Of a DNA stretch of 64,000 nucleotides, positions 1 to 12,741 are shown piece by piece. The stretch's first letter is position 1. The number at the start of each line of letters is the position of its first letter. The position numbers and the translations under genes are program-made. The notes below the pieces were generated by a model. The model saw only the letters and a program-made list of their open reading frames with translations, did no database searches and was not told the origin of the DNA. Source of the stretch: Triops longicaudatus (Eukaryota; Arthropoda; Branchiopoda; Notostraca; Triopsidae). The stretch lies in assembly GCA_022885665.1 (NCBI GenBank), contig JAGQDJ010000121.1, positions 104,614-168,613 on the forward strand, read 5' to 3'.

Positions 1-624
1 TGGATATTAGGATCCAAGCTACTGAGGCAAAGTTCGGCAGTGGAGTGGCAGTCAGTAAAACTTACGAGAACTCGCAGTTCAGCTTTCGATTTGGAGTCAA
101 GCTTGGTGGATTTGACGCGCTTTAAGTGGGCAAAAAGATTCGGAGTACCCGGTTGCGTGAGACTTTGAATGATCTTGGAAGTATGCTTGGGCTCAGTGAT
201 TGGGGCGGCCCACGCTGGTTTTAAGGGAACAGACAACTCCAAATCAAGTGATAATACAGGAATACAACTTAAGGGCATTAAGCAAGGCTTTTTCAAAGGA
301 GGTGAGTTCTCATGATCAAGATGTACTACCTTGCCGTCAGGACTGCTGTCATCATCAACGGCAGAATCAGGGAAATTCGTGAAATTATGAGTTTGACTGC
401 CTGATGGTTTAGGAAACCTTTCATTTTCTACTGGCTTCACTGGAACAGACGGCGCGCTAAGGCTGAAATCTAAAACCGACAGACACTTTAAATCTCGTAA
501 AGTTTTCCATTATTTTTTACCTTGAAATTGCAGTCTGGCACTAGCATCTTCTTGAATATTTACCTGTAGTTACACAAAATATAGTTTAAGAGGGAAAACA
601 TCATAGTAATTTTACCTCGTCCAT
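1..624 (-). CDS. ADAT3: tRNA-specific adenosine deaminase subunit ADAT3-like, N-terminal part (runs off window start)
   Basis: A spliced reading frame not visible as a single ATG-initiated ORF. Exon 1 is only 9 nt (616-624, M-D-E), exon 2 is 521-563, exon 3 runs from 469 off the window edge. Both introns are GT-AG and the phases join cleanly into one open frame of about 170 residues. The segments WAAPITEPKHTSKII and LFAHLKRVK resemble the ADAT3/Tad3 N-terminal region, where the human protein has AAPVLDKRQTSRLL and HLKRVR. ADAT3 is the non-catalytic partner of ADAT2 and helps convert adenosine to inosine at tRNA wobble position 34. The C-terminal deaminase domain lies outside the window, so the call rests on short similarity only. 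A GTAAGT near position 50 could instead end exon 3. The gene is head-to-head with ECM29. Confidence 0.55.
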
Positions 625-892
625 TTATTATGTAGATCTACAACTATAAGTTAACTTAATTGTTCCGGACACGTCAAACGTTCTGATAATTTCGGTGGTA
701 TTTAAATGACTATTGCCATCTAAAGGTGTATCGGAACCGCATTGGAATGCGCTGTCTTTCATTTTTAAATTCGTCTCCTAGATGACGCTAGAGTTTGTTT
801 TTGTATTGTATCTTAGATCTTCGTGAGTAGGCAAGTTTAAATTGTCGATTGTCACGAGTGTTATAGTTACTGGTAATATTACAGAAGATATC
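625..892. promoter_or_regulatory. Probable shared (bidirectional) promoter of ADAT3-like gene and ECM29
   Basis: Only 268 bp separate the start codon of the minus-strand ADAT3-like gene (624) from that of ECM29 (893). Both promoters and 5' UTRs must fit here. I see no clear TATA box. A 44-codon minus-strand ORF inside the region is probably chance. Confidence 0.5.
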
Positions 893-3800
893 ATGGATGA
901 TTTGAGTGCGTACAAACATGAAGAAGTAGCTATGATACAAAAGACTTATATTTTACTGCTAGGTTTGCTAGAAAGAGTTTTCATAAGGATGGGCAGTGCT
1001 GAGAGCGACGAGCAGCTCGAGTCTGCAATAACAAAATTTTTACCACCTGTTCTGCTGAAATTAGGTAGTCAGCAAGAGGGTGTGAGGAAAAAGGTGATTT
1101 TTTTCTTTGAAGAAAGTATATTCTCTATTTGAAAATTTGTCATTTTCTTATAGGTTATGGAATTGTTGGTTCACATTAACAAACGAGTAAAAAGTAGACC
1201 AAATATTCAGCTCCCGTTGCAGGCCTTGTTCGCGCAGTACCAGGATCCCACATGCACTTCTTTTGTTACTGTAATCTTCGCTTAACTCGTAGAAAGTTAT
1301 TTACATTTCATTCACGTTTTACTTTGTTCTAGAATTTCACTCTGATTTACATCAAGCTTGGCTTTCCACGTTTGAAGCCTGAACAGCAGTGTGAGTTTAT
1401 TCCCGCTATCATTCAGTGCCTCGAGAGTAAACCTCCGCAACAGCACCGAGACAGGTAAATCTTGGAGTATTACAGAAATATAAAGACATGATTGGAATCT
1501 TTTAGTTTTCTTCAACTGTTAACATCTGCTTTACAACATGTAAAATTCCGCCAAGATTTGAACTCGAAGCCTTGGCCTCTTGATCTAGCGGAGAAACCAA
1601 CAGCTATGAATATCATACTTGAATATTTGTTAGATTTCTTGCTGCTTCCCTATGGGTAAAAGCTGAACCTTCAGAAACCTTTTACTATTTTGCAGAATTT
1701 TTGTCTGACCAGGGTACTTTTTCCTAAAACACCAACACCTGGTCAAGCGATCACACCCCCTCCGGGTTTAAGTGAGCTAGCTTGGAAACGAGTAAGTGGA
1801 GAAGAGCCGTGGAAGGCGGAAGATATAGAACGCTGTAAAACAAGCGTTGTGGGATTTTTGCACTGCGGAGTCTTTCCTGAGGAATCGATTCTTGTCCATC
1901 TGATTATTGCTGCAGCCGATACTCGCTTTACAGTAGCAAATGTTGCAGATTCAGCTATAAAAAAGATTGGCAGGTAAAAGCTATCTCATTCTTTTAAAAT
2001 GACATCCAGTGAATAAGTAGTTTGCCTTTAGAGTAGCTGATTGGGAATCCCCTAGCCTTGTTGCCAAACTGTATGCAGTGTATTTGGGCAGTGGTCCCAC
2101 GAAGGACACTCATATAAAGCCCGATCAGAAACGAACACCAGCGTGCACTCGATTGCGTCTAAAGCTGCTAACATATTTGCTAAAATCACGCACAGCAGCT
2201 TCGGCTATGCCCGCTGCGCTTCAGCTTACTTTTGAGTCGCTCTTTGGTGAACAGAGCAACCCAAAACTAAAGCACTTAGCTCTCCAGTTTGTTCACCACG
2301 TCATTCAGAAGTATAAGTCATTTTCTTCTAGGTGATATAGCCTGTTGACTTCAGATATTTATTTCTAGTTGCCTCGAACCGCGCTTGATAGCAATTGCTC
2401 CATTGTTCTTGTCCGCTTTAACTAAAGTAGCAAAAGATGATTCATTGGTAAGTGGACTATTCAAGCTACCTTTAGTTTTATGTTAGTATATGTACAAGCT
2501 ATTGTTACGTTATACTCTTGCCCTTCCTACTAGGACACCAAATTGAAAGCATCTGCGTTAACCGGTTTGGGTAAACTTGGCCAACGACTACCAAGTTGCG
2601 TCACTCAGGATATGGCTGTAGTTCAGCTTTTGTTTAATGCTATGAATCAGGTATTTTGTTTTCGTATGTTGTACTTTGAATGGAATAAAAGTGTTTTAGG
2701 AAGATGCAGAGACGAGAATGTCAGTACAGGAGGCATTGCATATGCTAATGAACCCTCTGAAAAATCTTGGAGAAGAGCATATGCAACTCTTACTTGCTTT
2801 GTTACAAGGAGCTATGCAATCTGACATATGGCAGTTGCGAAGTGTAGCAGTTCAGTACTTGGGTAATGTGTATATTCATACACATGCAGCGTCGCGCTAT
2901 TTACTCCTGATGTCGGCAGGCGACAAGTAAGAAAGAAATGATATTGTTCTTCTGTTTACACATGTATTCTCGTGCGTAGCAAGCCTGAAGTTCGTCAAGA
3001 AGCAGTCAAACTTCTTTATTCGTCCCTTCCAAAGACGCACGAAGAAATTGAACAAGCGAAAGAAAAAAAAGGTAACCTTTCACTTCTTCCTGGCTTCTGC
3101 GACATGGCAAGCCACGTAGTACGCGAAATGAAGCTTACAATACCAAACCAAGCCTTGTCCTGCACCGCCGACTCTTTGAACCAAGTAATATCTGCTAAAT
3201 ATCACATGATAATTTTTTTATAACTTATAGTCATTCTACTGCATTTGTGTCCACTTTTTCCAGTTACTGAACTATTTGAGGCTATGCTTAGCCCATAGCG
3301 CAGGCTTAGTACCTTACTTGGCCCTGCTAGACGAATCGGAAACAATAGCCTCTGGAACCCGCGATTACGTATTGCAGTTGACCAACCAACCAGTTTTGGC
3401 CAATTACATCTCCTTAGCCTTAAGAGCTTTATCCAGTCCCAGTCATGTGAGCGCCATTCCACTGTACGCATTGTTGGAAGTTGTGGGTCCTGTACCTGAC
3501 AAAGTGGCTCTGCTACTTCAGCCACATATAGATATACTCCAGACTCTGCTTGGACACTCGAAAGAAGACGTGCGTGAATCTGCAGCTGCGCTCTTGGCTA
3601 TTGTGGTTGTCCAATTACTGTCTCCGTCAGAGGTGGAAACATTTTTGACTACTTTGACCCGCTGGGGTAAAGACAGGACGCTGGAAGCGCAGCAGGGCGT
3701 GGTGCTAGCGCAAGGCTATAGTCTTGCACGGCAGCATTTACTGCGTCGAACGGGGTGCAAAGATACTGTCATAGTAGATAACATAAGAAAGTTACTGGAT

Positions 3801-6800
3801 AACCAAGAACCTTTTTTACAATGGGGAGCAATCGTTGCAATTGGTGAGATGGGCCGCTGTGGTGCTTTACAATCAATCGCCGGAGAACTCTTAGCCGTGA
3901 CTGAAGTTTTGCTAAAATTAGTCAAGAACGTTAAGTTGAGTAGTAAATTGCGAGAAGCTGCGGCGCGTGCCTGTGGGCTTATATGTGTAGGACACGACGG
4001 TCCACACAGGCGTCATATTATGGAGGTGTTGCTGAAATTCTCTGAAGAAGCGACAGACGTCGAGTTACTTTTTACTTTGGGAGAATCTTTGGCTAATTGT
4101 GCATTAGGGAGCCGATCCCGACTTGCACGCGACCTTTGGTCTGTAAAAGAAGCAGATTGGATCCTTCCAGCGACCGTCGGTAACGTTGATCAATCTCACT
4201 TGGCTTGGCTACTCTGTACGTTATTGGATGAGTATACGAAGAGAGTTCACCCGGTAGTTAAGCAGGTAAGAAAATAGGATTTAAAGTCAACTTTCAGTTT
4301 AAAATTATTCATCTTCTGTTATTCAGTGTTGCAGTGTATGGTTGCTCTCGTTAGTCAAGTTGTGTCAAAGCGAGGAAGAATTAACGAAGCAGTTGCCCAA
4401 AATTCAAGGCGCCTTCATGAATTTGTTAGCGGAAGGCAATGGTACGGCAACACACGACATTATTGTACATATTGACTGATTAAACAATACTATTGACATG
4501 TATTATTTTGCGACAGAATTCGTTCAAGAAGTGAGCTCGAAAGGATTATCCCTTGTTTATGACTCGGGTACGCCTGAGCAGCAACGTGAATTGGTGGACG
4601 AACTGATGGGCTGCTTGACGGCTGGAAAACGGCCCGCTATGCAAGTTTCTGCTAATACCAAAGTTTTTGAGGAAGGAGCCTTGGGTAAAAGCCCCATTGG
4701 GTACGCCTCGTTTAGATCATCATCTCTTTCGCTTTATAACGTATCCTTGTTTGCATTAGGGGACAACTTTCGACTTACAAAGAATTGTGCTCTTTGGCGA
4801 CGGATTTGAATCAGCCTGATTTAATCTACAAGTTTATGCATTTAGCTAATCACAACGCCATGTGGAATTCTAAAAAGGTAAATTTTAACCCTTGGTATCC
4901 TTCCACGTATTACGTTTGATTATAGGGAGCAGCTTTTGGCTTTAGTTCAATTGCTGCTAGAGCTGGAGCTCAGTTGGAACCTGTGTTGCCGGCTATCATT
5001 CCAAAATTATTTCGCTATCAGTTTGACCCACAAGTCCAGGTACGGACGGCAATGTCTGAAATCTGGCATTCGTTGGTGAAAGAGAACAACAAAACACTCG
5101 ACACTTACTTACAAGCCATTCTACAAGATCTCTTAGTACACTTAACAGATCGACAGTGGCGAGTGCGAGAATCGTGTTGCGTAGGATTAGCTGAGCTCTT
5201 ACGCGGCAGAACACTAGAATCTGTCACGCATCTCCTAGACGAACTATGGAGAACTTTGTTTCGGGTTCAGGACGATATTAAAGAATCTGTACGCAAAGCA
5301 GCCGAGGGTGCATTGAAAGCACTGAGCAAAGTAAGCTTAGTGGATTTGTTTGTTTTGCATATCAGAATGTAACTTGCTTATAGACGTGTGTAACCATGGT
5401 AAATGTCGAGGAATCCAGATCAGGAGGAGCGCGAGTCATCGAAATTATTTTGCCTATTTTGCTTAGTGATGGGATCACGAGCGGAGTCCAGGAAGTCCAC
5501 ACAATTAGGTAAACTAAAATACGTTTTGTTCAGTATCCGTTAATTAATAATCCTGAATGAATACCGTTTGTTTGAATGTAGTTTGGACACAGTAGTGAAG
5601 ATTGTACGTTCATCTGGAGTCTTAACGCGGCCGCACTTGCCTGCATTGGTTGTAGCTCTCTTGGAAGGCGCAGCAGCGGCTGAGAACAGTTTGAACTACC
5701 TAAGCGTGCGCTTAGGCGATCAGCACGCCACGCAGGAGAAGTTTGATCTCGCACGAATCGCAGCTTTGAAAAGCTCACCCTATTTCGAAACACTTCAATA
5801 TGTGAGTTTCCTTTAAGGTAAATATCAGACTTAAACTTCTGATTTCGAGCAATTGGAATATTACAGTGCCTGCAATTTGCGGACGAGAGCGTGTACCCTG
5901 GCTTAGTGTCGTCATTAAACGAATGTGTTAAGGGTAGCGCTGCCCTGACTGTCCGCGGAGGGGCTACGCATGTCATGATCTTGCTCAGTCAGCGGCCTGC
6001 TCTTATCCAGCCGTACGTTGGCAAGCTGTTGGCCGCTTTAGTACGGGGAATAAGTGACAGGAACACGGCGTTGAAGAAGACGTTTGCGTTGGCAATTGGT
6101 CATTTAGCCCGTGTCGCCAAAGAGTCGAGTTTAGATAAGCTCTTACAGACCCTGCAAGGCTGGTACTTAGAGAGTATGGACGGGACTATGAGATCAGCCT
6201 GTTTAAGTACGCTTACGGCGATGCAACGGCACAGCTCTGACGTCATCCAGCAGCATTTGCATTTGGCATTGCCCTTGATTTTTCTTGCCAAACATTATGT
6301 CAAGACGGAAGTGGTAGCGCAAGAAGATAAATTATTGGCTCAGAGTTGGGAGGAGTTATGGCTAGAAGTCGCTCCTACCAGTGAAGCCGCCTTGCAAATG
6401 CACATGAAAGAAATAAGCAGTTTTTTAAGGACAGCGTTGACTTCCGATTCCTGGCCACTCAAATCTCAAGTAGGAAAGGAAGGAAATTGGGATGTTTTTT
6501 GGTCATTCACACTTTGTTTCCTAGGGTGGTGTTGCGGTAGCTGGAGTAGCAAATACTTTAAAGAACCGCCTGGAAGACTCGGCTAGGAGCGAACTATTGA
6601 AAAGTGTCCTGCAGTGTCTTCAAGGCAGAACATGGGAAGGAAAAGAACATGTGTTGAATTCTTTAACTTCGCTTTGCAGAGATTTTCCTGAGTACGTATA
6701 GATGCTTGGTCTTATAAACTGCTTACAGTATTGAATACTAGGGATTGGGATAGCCGAGGATTAGAACCGAAGTCTGACGAGGTAGTGGAATGTGTACTGA

Positions 6801-7616
6801 GAGAAGCAAGAAAGGAAGCACAGGCGTACAAAAAACACGCTTTGCTTGTTGCCGGGCAAGTCTTGGAAGCTTTAAAGAAAGACAGATTTGAACAAATGTG
6901 GAAGTTGATCGAACCTATTTTACAGCCTCCCGAAGTGGAGGCGGGGGAGGATGAAGACATGGAAGACAAAGAGGAGCGGGCACGGAATCTAGAACTCGAA
7001 GAAATAGCTTTGTTAACATTGGGCAACTGCTTTCCACGGGACTGCAGAACACAATGTAAGCAAATAACTTACATTTTGTCTCGTTACGGACTATTTTTTA
7101 TGGATTATTTTTTTATATTTTTGGAATAGCTGAATATTATCAACGAGTAGTGGAGCTTTTTTGTGTCAAGATCAAAGAAGGCGGAACCAGACAGTTGCAG
7201 GTGGCTCTGTTTCAAGCTTTGGGTAAAGTTTTGGAACAACTTCTACTTTTGAGTGAACCAGACAGTAAAGAGCACGCGGCGAAGGTTTTGGTTAACTTTC
7301 TCACGCCGGTGCTAGCTCATGGAATAGGTAAACTTTATTATTTGCAAGCATTCCGTCATCCCTTTCAATCAAATCGTCTTTAGAAAATGTCAACTTTTCA
7401 TCCGTGCGTGGAGAAGCATTGAATGTTATAGTAGTTGTGCTTCAAAAGTTTAAGGAACCACTAACTCGCACGTTTTTGACGACCTTAAAACGCGAAACTA
7501 AGTCCCGAGTCGAAATGCTCTTACGAGATCCCACTCCCGAAGTGAGACAGAAAGCTGGACAAGTCGTGAGTTTATGGGCTGATCTGGATATGGAATCCCA
7601 AGATATGGAGCTGTGA
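893..7616 (+). CDS. ECM29: Proteasome adaptor and scaffold protein ECM29 (HEAT-repeat protein)
   Basis: About two dozen exons with introns of 45-60 nt give a protein of roughly 1,800 residues, close to the human ECPAS/KIAA0368 length of about 1,845. ECM29 is an all-helical HEAT-repeat protein that tethers the 19S and 20S proteasome particles and links proteasomes to membranes and motors. Diagnostic stretches include KFLPPVLLKLGSQQEGVRKK at the N-terminus, RMCLAHSAG-like LRLCLAHSAG near 3280, LANHNAMWNSKKGAAFGF near 4845-4935, WRVRESCCVGLAELLRGR near 5158 and FRVQDDIKESVRKAAEGALK near 5260. The start at 893 is the first ATG in frame; an upstream in-frame TTG at 842 is ignored. The first intron (1094-1153) and the others checked keep frame, for example 1655-1711. 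The stop is TGA at 7614-7616. No broken exon was seen. Confidence 0.97.
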
Positions 7617-7678
7617 TTGAGCTGAAAAACAATTTAAGAAGTTTGCGTGCTATCGTTGTATAAGTGGCACTTGCGGTG

Positions 7679-7684
7679 AATAAA
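7679..7684 (+). promoter_or_regulatory. ECM29 polyadenylation signal (AATAAA)
   Basis: A canonical AATAAA lies 63 bp after the ECM29 stop and about 190 bp before the HSPA14 start, so the two same-strand genes are tightly packed. Confidence 0.55.
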
Positions 7685-7873
7685 TATGTTCGGCGTTATG
7701 CCGACTTTTCCCGCTCTTTTCAAATCTTGGTAGCACTGCCAGCATTTTAGGGAGAAGATGCAAACCCCGCCCTCTGTTTACAGTTACAAGTCGTGCATGA
7801 TCGTGAGCGCGTGGCTTGTAAATAAAACAAAATTTTACTGTGATTTTCGTTTGTTATACTTGCTAATACTAGT

Positions 7874-10858
7874 ATGTCTGGAGTAGCATTTGGTGTACAC
7901 CTTGGCTGTACTACTATTTCAACAGCCATATACAAGGTAATTGTGGAGCTTCTTGAGCAGTGTTCTTGCATTCTTTAGGGGCTTTCTTGTAGACCCTATC
8001 GGACAGCAAAAAATTTGGTCTTGTGTGCAATTCATAAACGCACTGAAAGTCATTCAATGATGATATAAGGTTTCTCCTTAAGGCGTTCGAAGGGTAATCC
8101 ATACATGCTCCTTTCTTTTTGTCCATCGATCTCTAAATTTTTCTTTTTTCTTTTGACTCATGCTATGTCGTTTGAAAATAATTTGCTCTTCGGCACTTCT
8201 GTGTTGTGCGCCCGGCCTACTATTTTCCACGTTCCCTAGCTTGGATTTTAAGCTAATTTTACATAAGTTAACCTACTTTAGCTCAACCTAACTTAACTGA
8301 ACAATATCTATTTGAAAGAACCGAAGCACACTGTCACGGTGGTGTGTCCACCGGCTTTGTCTTTGCCTTGTTTTCCGTCATATGCAAATTTCTGCATATT
8401 CGTTTTGTCCGTAGTTTCTGATGACAGTATACATTATTTTAATTATTTTACAGCTTGAGATCCATGTAGTTATAGAACAAACATATGAATCTCTTTATTC
8501 TTAATTTTGCCTTTCCGAAATGCCAGAAGTGGATTTTTGTACGATCACAATATTTCGCCTTAGACATTCATCGCTAGACTTTTGCTATAGTAAATTTGAA
8601 GACTACAACATTTGCACAAGTATGGATGAAATGTCACTACCTGAACTATTACGTAGAAAAATATTTCATTTTTCTAGAATATTTTATTTTTAACACAATT
8701 AGAACAGCTTTCCAAGCAATTATAGTAATTCCGTCTATGTAGCTATAATCCTTTGCATACATTCTATTGTCATTACATATAAATATTTGTACTAAATTGC
8801 AAAACAAATTTGTTTACTGTTGTATAAATAAAGTTTGTATTAAAAGTGTGAACTAAAAGCATTTTATGAACTTGGTACTGTTCGTATCGGCAATATAGTT
8901 TAAATATTTGTTTCATTTTCTACCTGTAGGATGGTAAATGTGACGTTGTAGCTAACGATGCTGGAGATCGTGTTACACCTGCTGTTATTGCATTTTTAGA
9001 AGAGGAAGTGGTAAGAATTGTTGTCTCTTTTTAAAACAAACGAGCATATCATCAGCAAAGGAAATACCTAGTTCATAGTCCTTCTCTTGTAGACTGTGGG
9101 CTTACCTGCCAAACAAAGCTTATTTCGGCACGCAAACTGTTCTGTGACCAAGAGCCAGTCCTTGCTTGGTTTGGAGTCGACAGTTGCAGGCTTTGAGCAA
9201 GCATTGTCTGCTTGCAAGAATGCGACAACCAACAAAAAGGGAGAGCCTGTATTCGAACTAGAAGTGGGGGATTCTACCAAGCAAGTATCACCTGACGAAG
9301 CAGCCACAATTATTTATGAAAAGTCTCTTGGTGAGGAAAGAACTCTTTAACATCTGTCGTTCTGTGTATCGTTAACGATTTGTTCGTAGAAATCACGACT
9401 CATCAATGTGGCGTGTCTGATACATCCCCTAAAGCCGTTATTACAGCGCCTTTGTACTTTACTTCCGAACAGCGACGTAAGCTGCGCCAAGCTGCCCAAA
9501 AAGCTGGTTACAACGTTTTGCAAGTATGTTCTTCTTTATAGCTTCCACAGCGTCTAAATCGTTCCCTTGTACAGGTCATAAGCGAACCTTCTGCCGCTCT
9601 ACTCAGTTATAATGTTGGTCAATCTGCCCAAGAGCGACACCAGAAAATATTAGCTGCTGTTTTTAATGTTGGTGGGGTTTTTACGGACGCTACTCTGGTA
9701 TCCGTCCAAGGTGGGATGTACCGGATATTGTCCTCAGTGCGCAAACCCATTGGAGGCGAGCAGATCACACAAATCACTGCTAATTTTTTAGCTGATGAGT
9801 TTTTCAAGTACAGACTGTTATATAGCGTGTTTACTGGAATTGTTATATTTTTTTTTTTATTTATTATTGTGCCCGTCTATTGTTTGTTATAGGAAATGGA
9901 AGCTGGATCCCAGGGAAAGCAAGCGAGCGTTTTCCAAGTTAGTGCTTGCTGCAGAGGAGGTGAAACACGTTCTATCAACCCTGGCTACTGCCCACTGTTT
10001 TGTGGAATCGTTGTGTGAAGGGGTTGATTTAAGTTCGAACGTGTCGCGTGCCAGGTTCGAAATGCTGCTCGGGCCGTTATTGTCTAAACTACTAGAGCCC
10101 CTGCATGAAGCTGCGGAACAAGCTAATCTATCACTTGCGGACGTTAACAAAGTAATGATTGGCCAGCTGCAATTTAAATTTAAGGAACACATGGTTTAGG
10201 TCGTTCTGTGTGGCGGAACTACCAAAATCCCTCGTCTGCAAACTGCTGTCCGGGACGCCATGCCCAACAGTGAGTTACTGACGTCCATACCTGGGGACGA
10301 GGTTTTAGCAGTCGGAGCAGCTACTCAAGCTTCTTTACTTACTGAACCATGGTCCCAAGAACAAAACTCGGTTACAGTTCCTGTAATATCGAAAGATGTG
10401 TGGGCCAAAGTAATGAAGTTTCAAGCTGTTGAATTGCGTTTATATTGAAGTTTTGATTTCTAGTTCGGGACAGATGAAAAGCAAACCGTTTTCCCGGCTC
10501 ATACGCCTTTGCCGCTGCGTGTGAGTCTACCCGTCCCTATACACCGAGGCGAAAAGACGGTTACTCTGATGATAGGCCAAGAAGACAAAGATTTGGCCAA
10601 GGTAACCTCTATTTTTAAACCGTGCATACAGATTTCCGTCATAATTATTTAATTTGTCCACTAGTTGGAATTGAAAAATTTGCCGGAAGCGCCATCCGTT
10701 GCGGTTAATTTTCACGCTTTAAGGTTTGTTGGGTGGGGATAAAAATAGAAAATGCACAAGGTAATATTTTCTTTCTTAGTGATGGAAGCTTGCATGTTGT
10801 CTTACAAGAAAAGATGACTAACGTCACAGCCTCAGTGACTATTGAAGCGACGAGCTAG
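7874..10858 (+). CDS. HSPA14: Heat shock 70 kDa protein 14 (Hsp70-like, ribosome-associated complex)
   Basis: HSPA14 is a divergent Hsp70 that pairs with DNAJC2/MPP11 in the mammalian ribosome-associated complex. Exon 1 (7874-7936) encodes MSGVAFGVHLGCTTISTAIY, matching the GVHLGCT start of the family. After a 993 bp intron, exon 2 (8930-9010) encodes VVANDAGDRVTPAVIAFLE, the ATPase-domain signature. Later exons give VISEPSAALLSYNVGQ, NVSRARFEMLLGPLL and VVLCGGTTKIPRLQ (exon beginning 10200), then the short C-terminal region ending ASVTIEATS before TAG at 10856-10858. As in its orthologues, the substrate-binding part is shorter than in canonical Hsp70s and lacks an EEVD tail. The splice sites inspected around 9808-9892 and 10153-10199 preserve frame. 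Confidence 0.95.
7937..8929 (+). other. HSPA14 intron 1
   Basis: This 993 bp AT-rich intron is unusually long for this locus. It contains no convincing gene. A degenerate stretch of TAACCT/CTAACTTAACT words at about 8268-8300 resembles one at 20345-20375. Confidence 0.8.
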
Positions 10859-10881
10859 TGATGACAAAAAAAGCAATTAAA

Positions 10882-10887
10882 AATAAA
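10882..10887 (+). promoter_or_regulatory. HSPA14 polyadenylation signal (AATAAA)
   Basis: AATAAA sits 23 bp after the HSPA14 stop, within the 49 bp between two convergent stop codons. The HSPA14 transcript 3' end therefore probably overlaps the Nit-Fhit coding end. Confidence 0.5.
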
Positions 10888-10907
10888 AAAAAATTAAGGA
10901 CTTACAA

Positions 10908-12741
10908 TTACTGGTTTTCGTAAAAAAGTGGGCGGTATAAGGCTGCTTCATCCCTCATTTCTTCTTCCGTCCTCCATGCACCTAGACCATTCTCCTTGTC
11001 ATGGTGGGCCAAATGCCTATAGACATCGTCGTTGGCTTCAAAGTCTCCGTGACGTCTTGGAAGAACATGAACATGGATGTGCTGGGACAGAGTAATTACG
11101 AATGGGGTAACTGTCATTTCATAAAGTTACCTTGATAGTTTGCCCCGCTTCAGGACCGTTTTGAACAGCAACTGTTGATGACGTTACGACATAATATTTG
11201 GCAAGGGCCTTTTCCACTCTTTGGACAGTGAGAAATAGGTCTGACACCTCGGCTGGTGTCAGGTCTTCTAGTAAAGGCACGACGCGTATCGGTGTTACTA
11301 AAACGTCTATTCATTGTTAAGGCATAGATCCTTAATGGTTAAGTTAATATTTTTCTATAACGTTAAATGCTAGAAAAGGATACGACCAACAACAACGCAT
11401 TTCTTGTTCGTAAAAGCAATCGTGCTGGCAGTTTTCAAGAAAATGCTGCTGCCTTTCACGCGGACTTGGCCGAACGTAAAAACTTCATCGTCACTGGGTA
11501 ACGGATGAAAAGTGATTGCTGGAGAAGGGTTTGATTGGCAAGTTCCATATAAGTCGGTACGCTTATGAGCTAGAACGGGCATTTCTTTCCGGATACGTTT
11601 TAATTTGTCCATATCCAAAGTAGCCAAAGCTATACCCGGATTTTCAGGAAGTTCAGCTAGGATTTCACCCCAAGGATCAACAACCTGACGAAGATGCAAA
11701 GTGTACCTGAATTCGAAATGCTTAAAGCACTTTATACCATAGCATGACCGTACGAAGCGCGTTTAGCATTATGTTGACCGGTCTGTGCGGCAGCTACTAC
11801 GAAACATTGCGTTTCAATAGCTCGGGCTCGCAATAGCGTCTCCCAATGGGCTTTACCAGTATGAACGGTAAATGCAGATGGGTATGTTAAGATTTCGGCA
11901 CCTCGGCTAGCTAAGCTGCTGGCGAATTCTGGAAACCGGACATCGTAGCACTACAAAAATCCGATTACGTTACTGTTGATAACTTAAGCAGAAGTTCTAT
12001 CGCTACTCACAATCCCTAAACCTATTTTTCCAAACGGTGTAGCAACAGGCTGCGTAAGGCTTGAACCTTTCTCGATGTAATCGGATTCTTTAAGCCTCAG
12101 CTTTTGTTCCGGTATTTCGACGTCAAAAAGATGCGTTTTGTGATACGTAGATAGAATTTGGCCTTCCGAAGAAATCAACAAGTGTGCATTGAACATTTTA
12201 GTACCGTTGCCAGTCTGATAAATGTTGTTTTAGGTCTGAGTCTCGGAGATTCCTGTGTACGTTACCTTTTGGTGAAAGCCACCAACTGATATCCAAATTT
12301 TATGCAGGTTAGCTAGCTCGCAGTATTTCTTGGTTAGGGAACCTTCAAGTGGTTCTGACAGCGACAAAGACTGCTGCGGTGACTCTGCGATATAATCGCA
12401 TGCTTCGGGCAGGAAGATCATCTACAGACATAGAGATGCCAGCATAATTATTCTTCCAGCTACCAAGCAAGTACTGCGTGTACCTGTGCACCTTGACTTG
12501 CAGCTTGTGCAACGAAACCAGAACAGACGCGCAAGTTTTCTTCCTTGTTTGACGTAGAACACATCTGCGTGACAGCAACTACAAATTTCTTGCTAGTTTC
12601 AACATCACAGCTAAATGGTTCCATGGTGCTCATGCTTCGATAGGTTTTCACACACGAAACAACTCTGGGCACTTGATCAATACAAAATGGAAAGGGTTTG
12701 ACAAATGCAAGTTTCGTTGCAAGCCTGAGAGATACGTGCAT
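10908..12741 (-). CDS. NitFhit: Nit-Fhit fusion protein (nitrilase-like amidase + Fhit dinucleotide hydrolase)
   Basis: One gene carries an N-terminal nitrilase-superfamily (Nit1) domain and a C-terminal histidine-triad (Fhit) domain, the fusion known from Drosophila and C. elegans. The Nit catalytic Glu-Lys-Cys residues are visible as MIFLPEACDY (about 12420), STYHKTHLFD (about 12140) and GLGICYDVRFPEF, the last split by an intron near 11950-11990. The Fhit half starts near 11480 with FGQVRVKGSSIFLKT and carries NGPEAGQTIK and the triad HIHVHVLPRRHGDF near 11070. It ends AALYRPLFYENQ at TAA 10908-10910. Nit1 is a deaminated-glutathione amidase and Fhit hydrolyses Ap3A. The first ATG (12741) gives a basic, acid-poor leader of about 35 residues before a second in-frame Met (MSTMEPF), so a mitochondrial and a cytosolic form are both possible. 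It converges on HSPA14. Confidence 0.96.
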
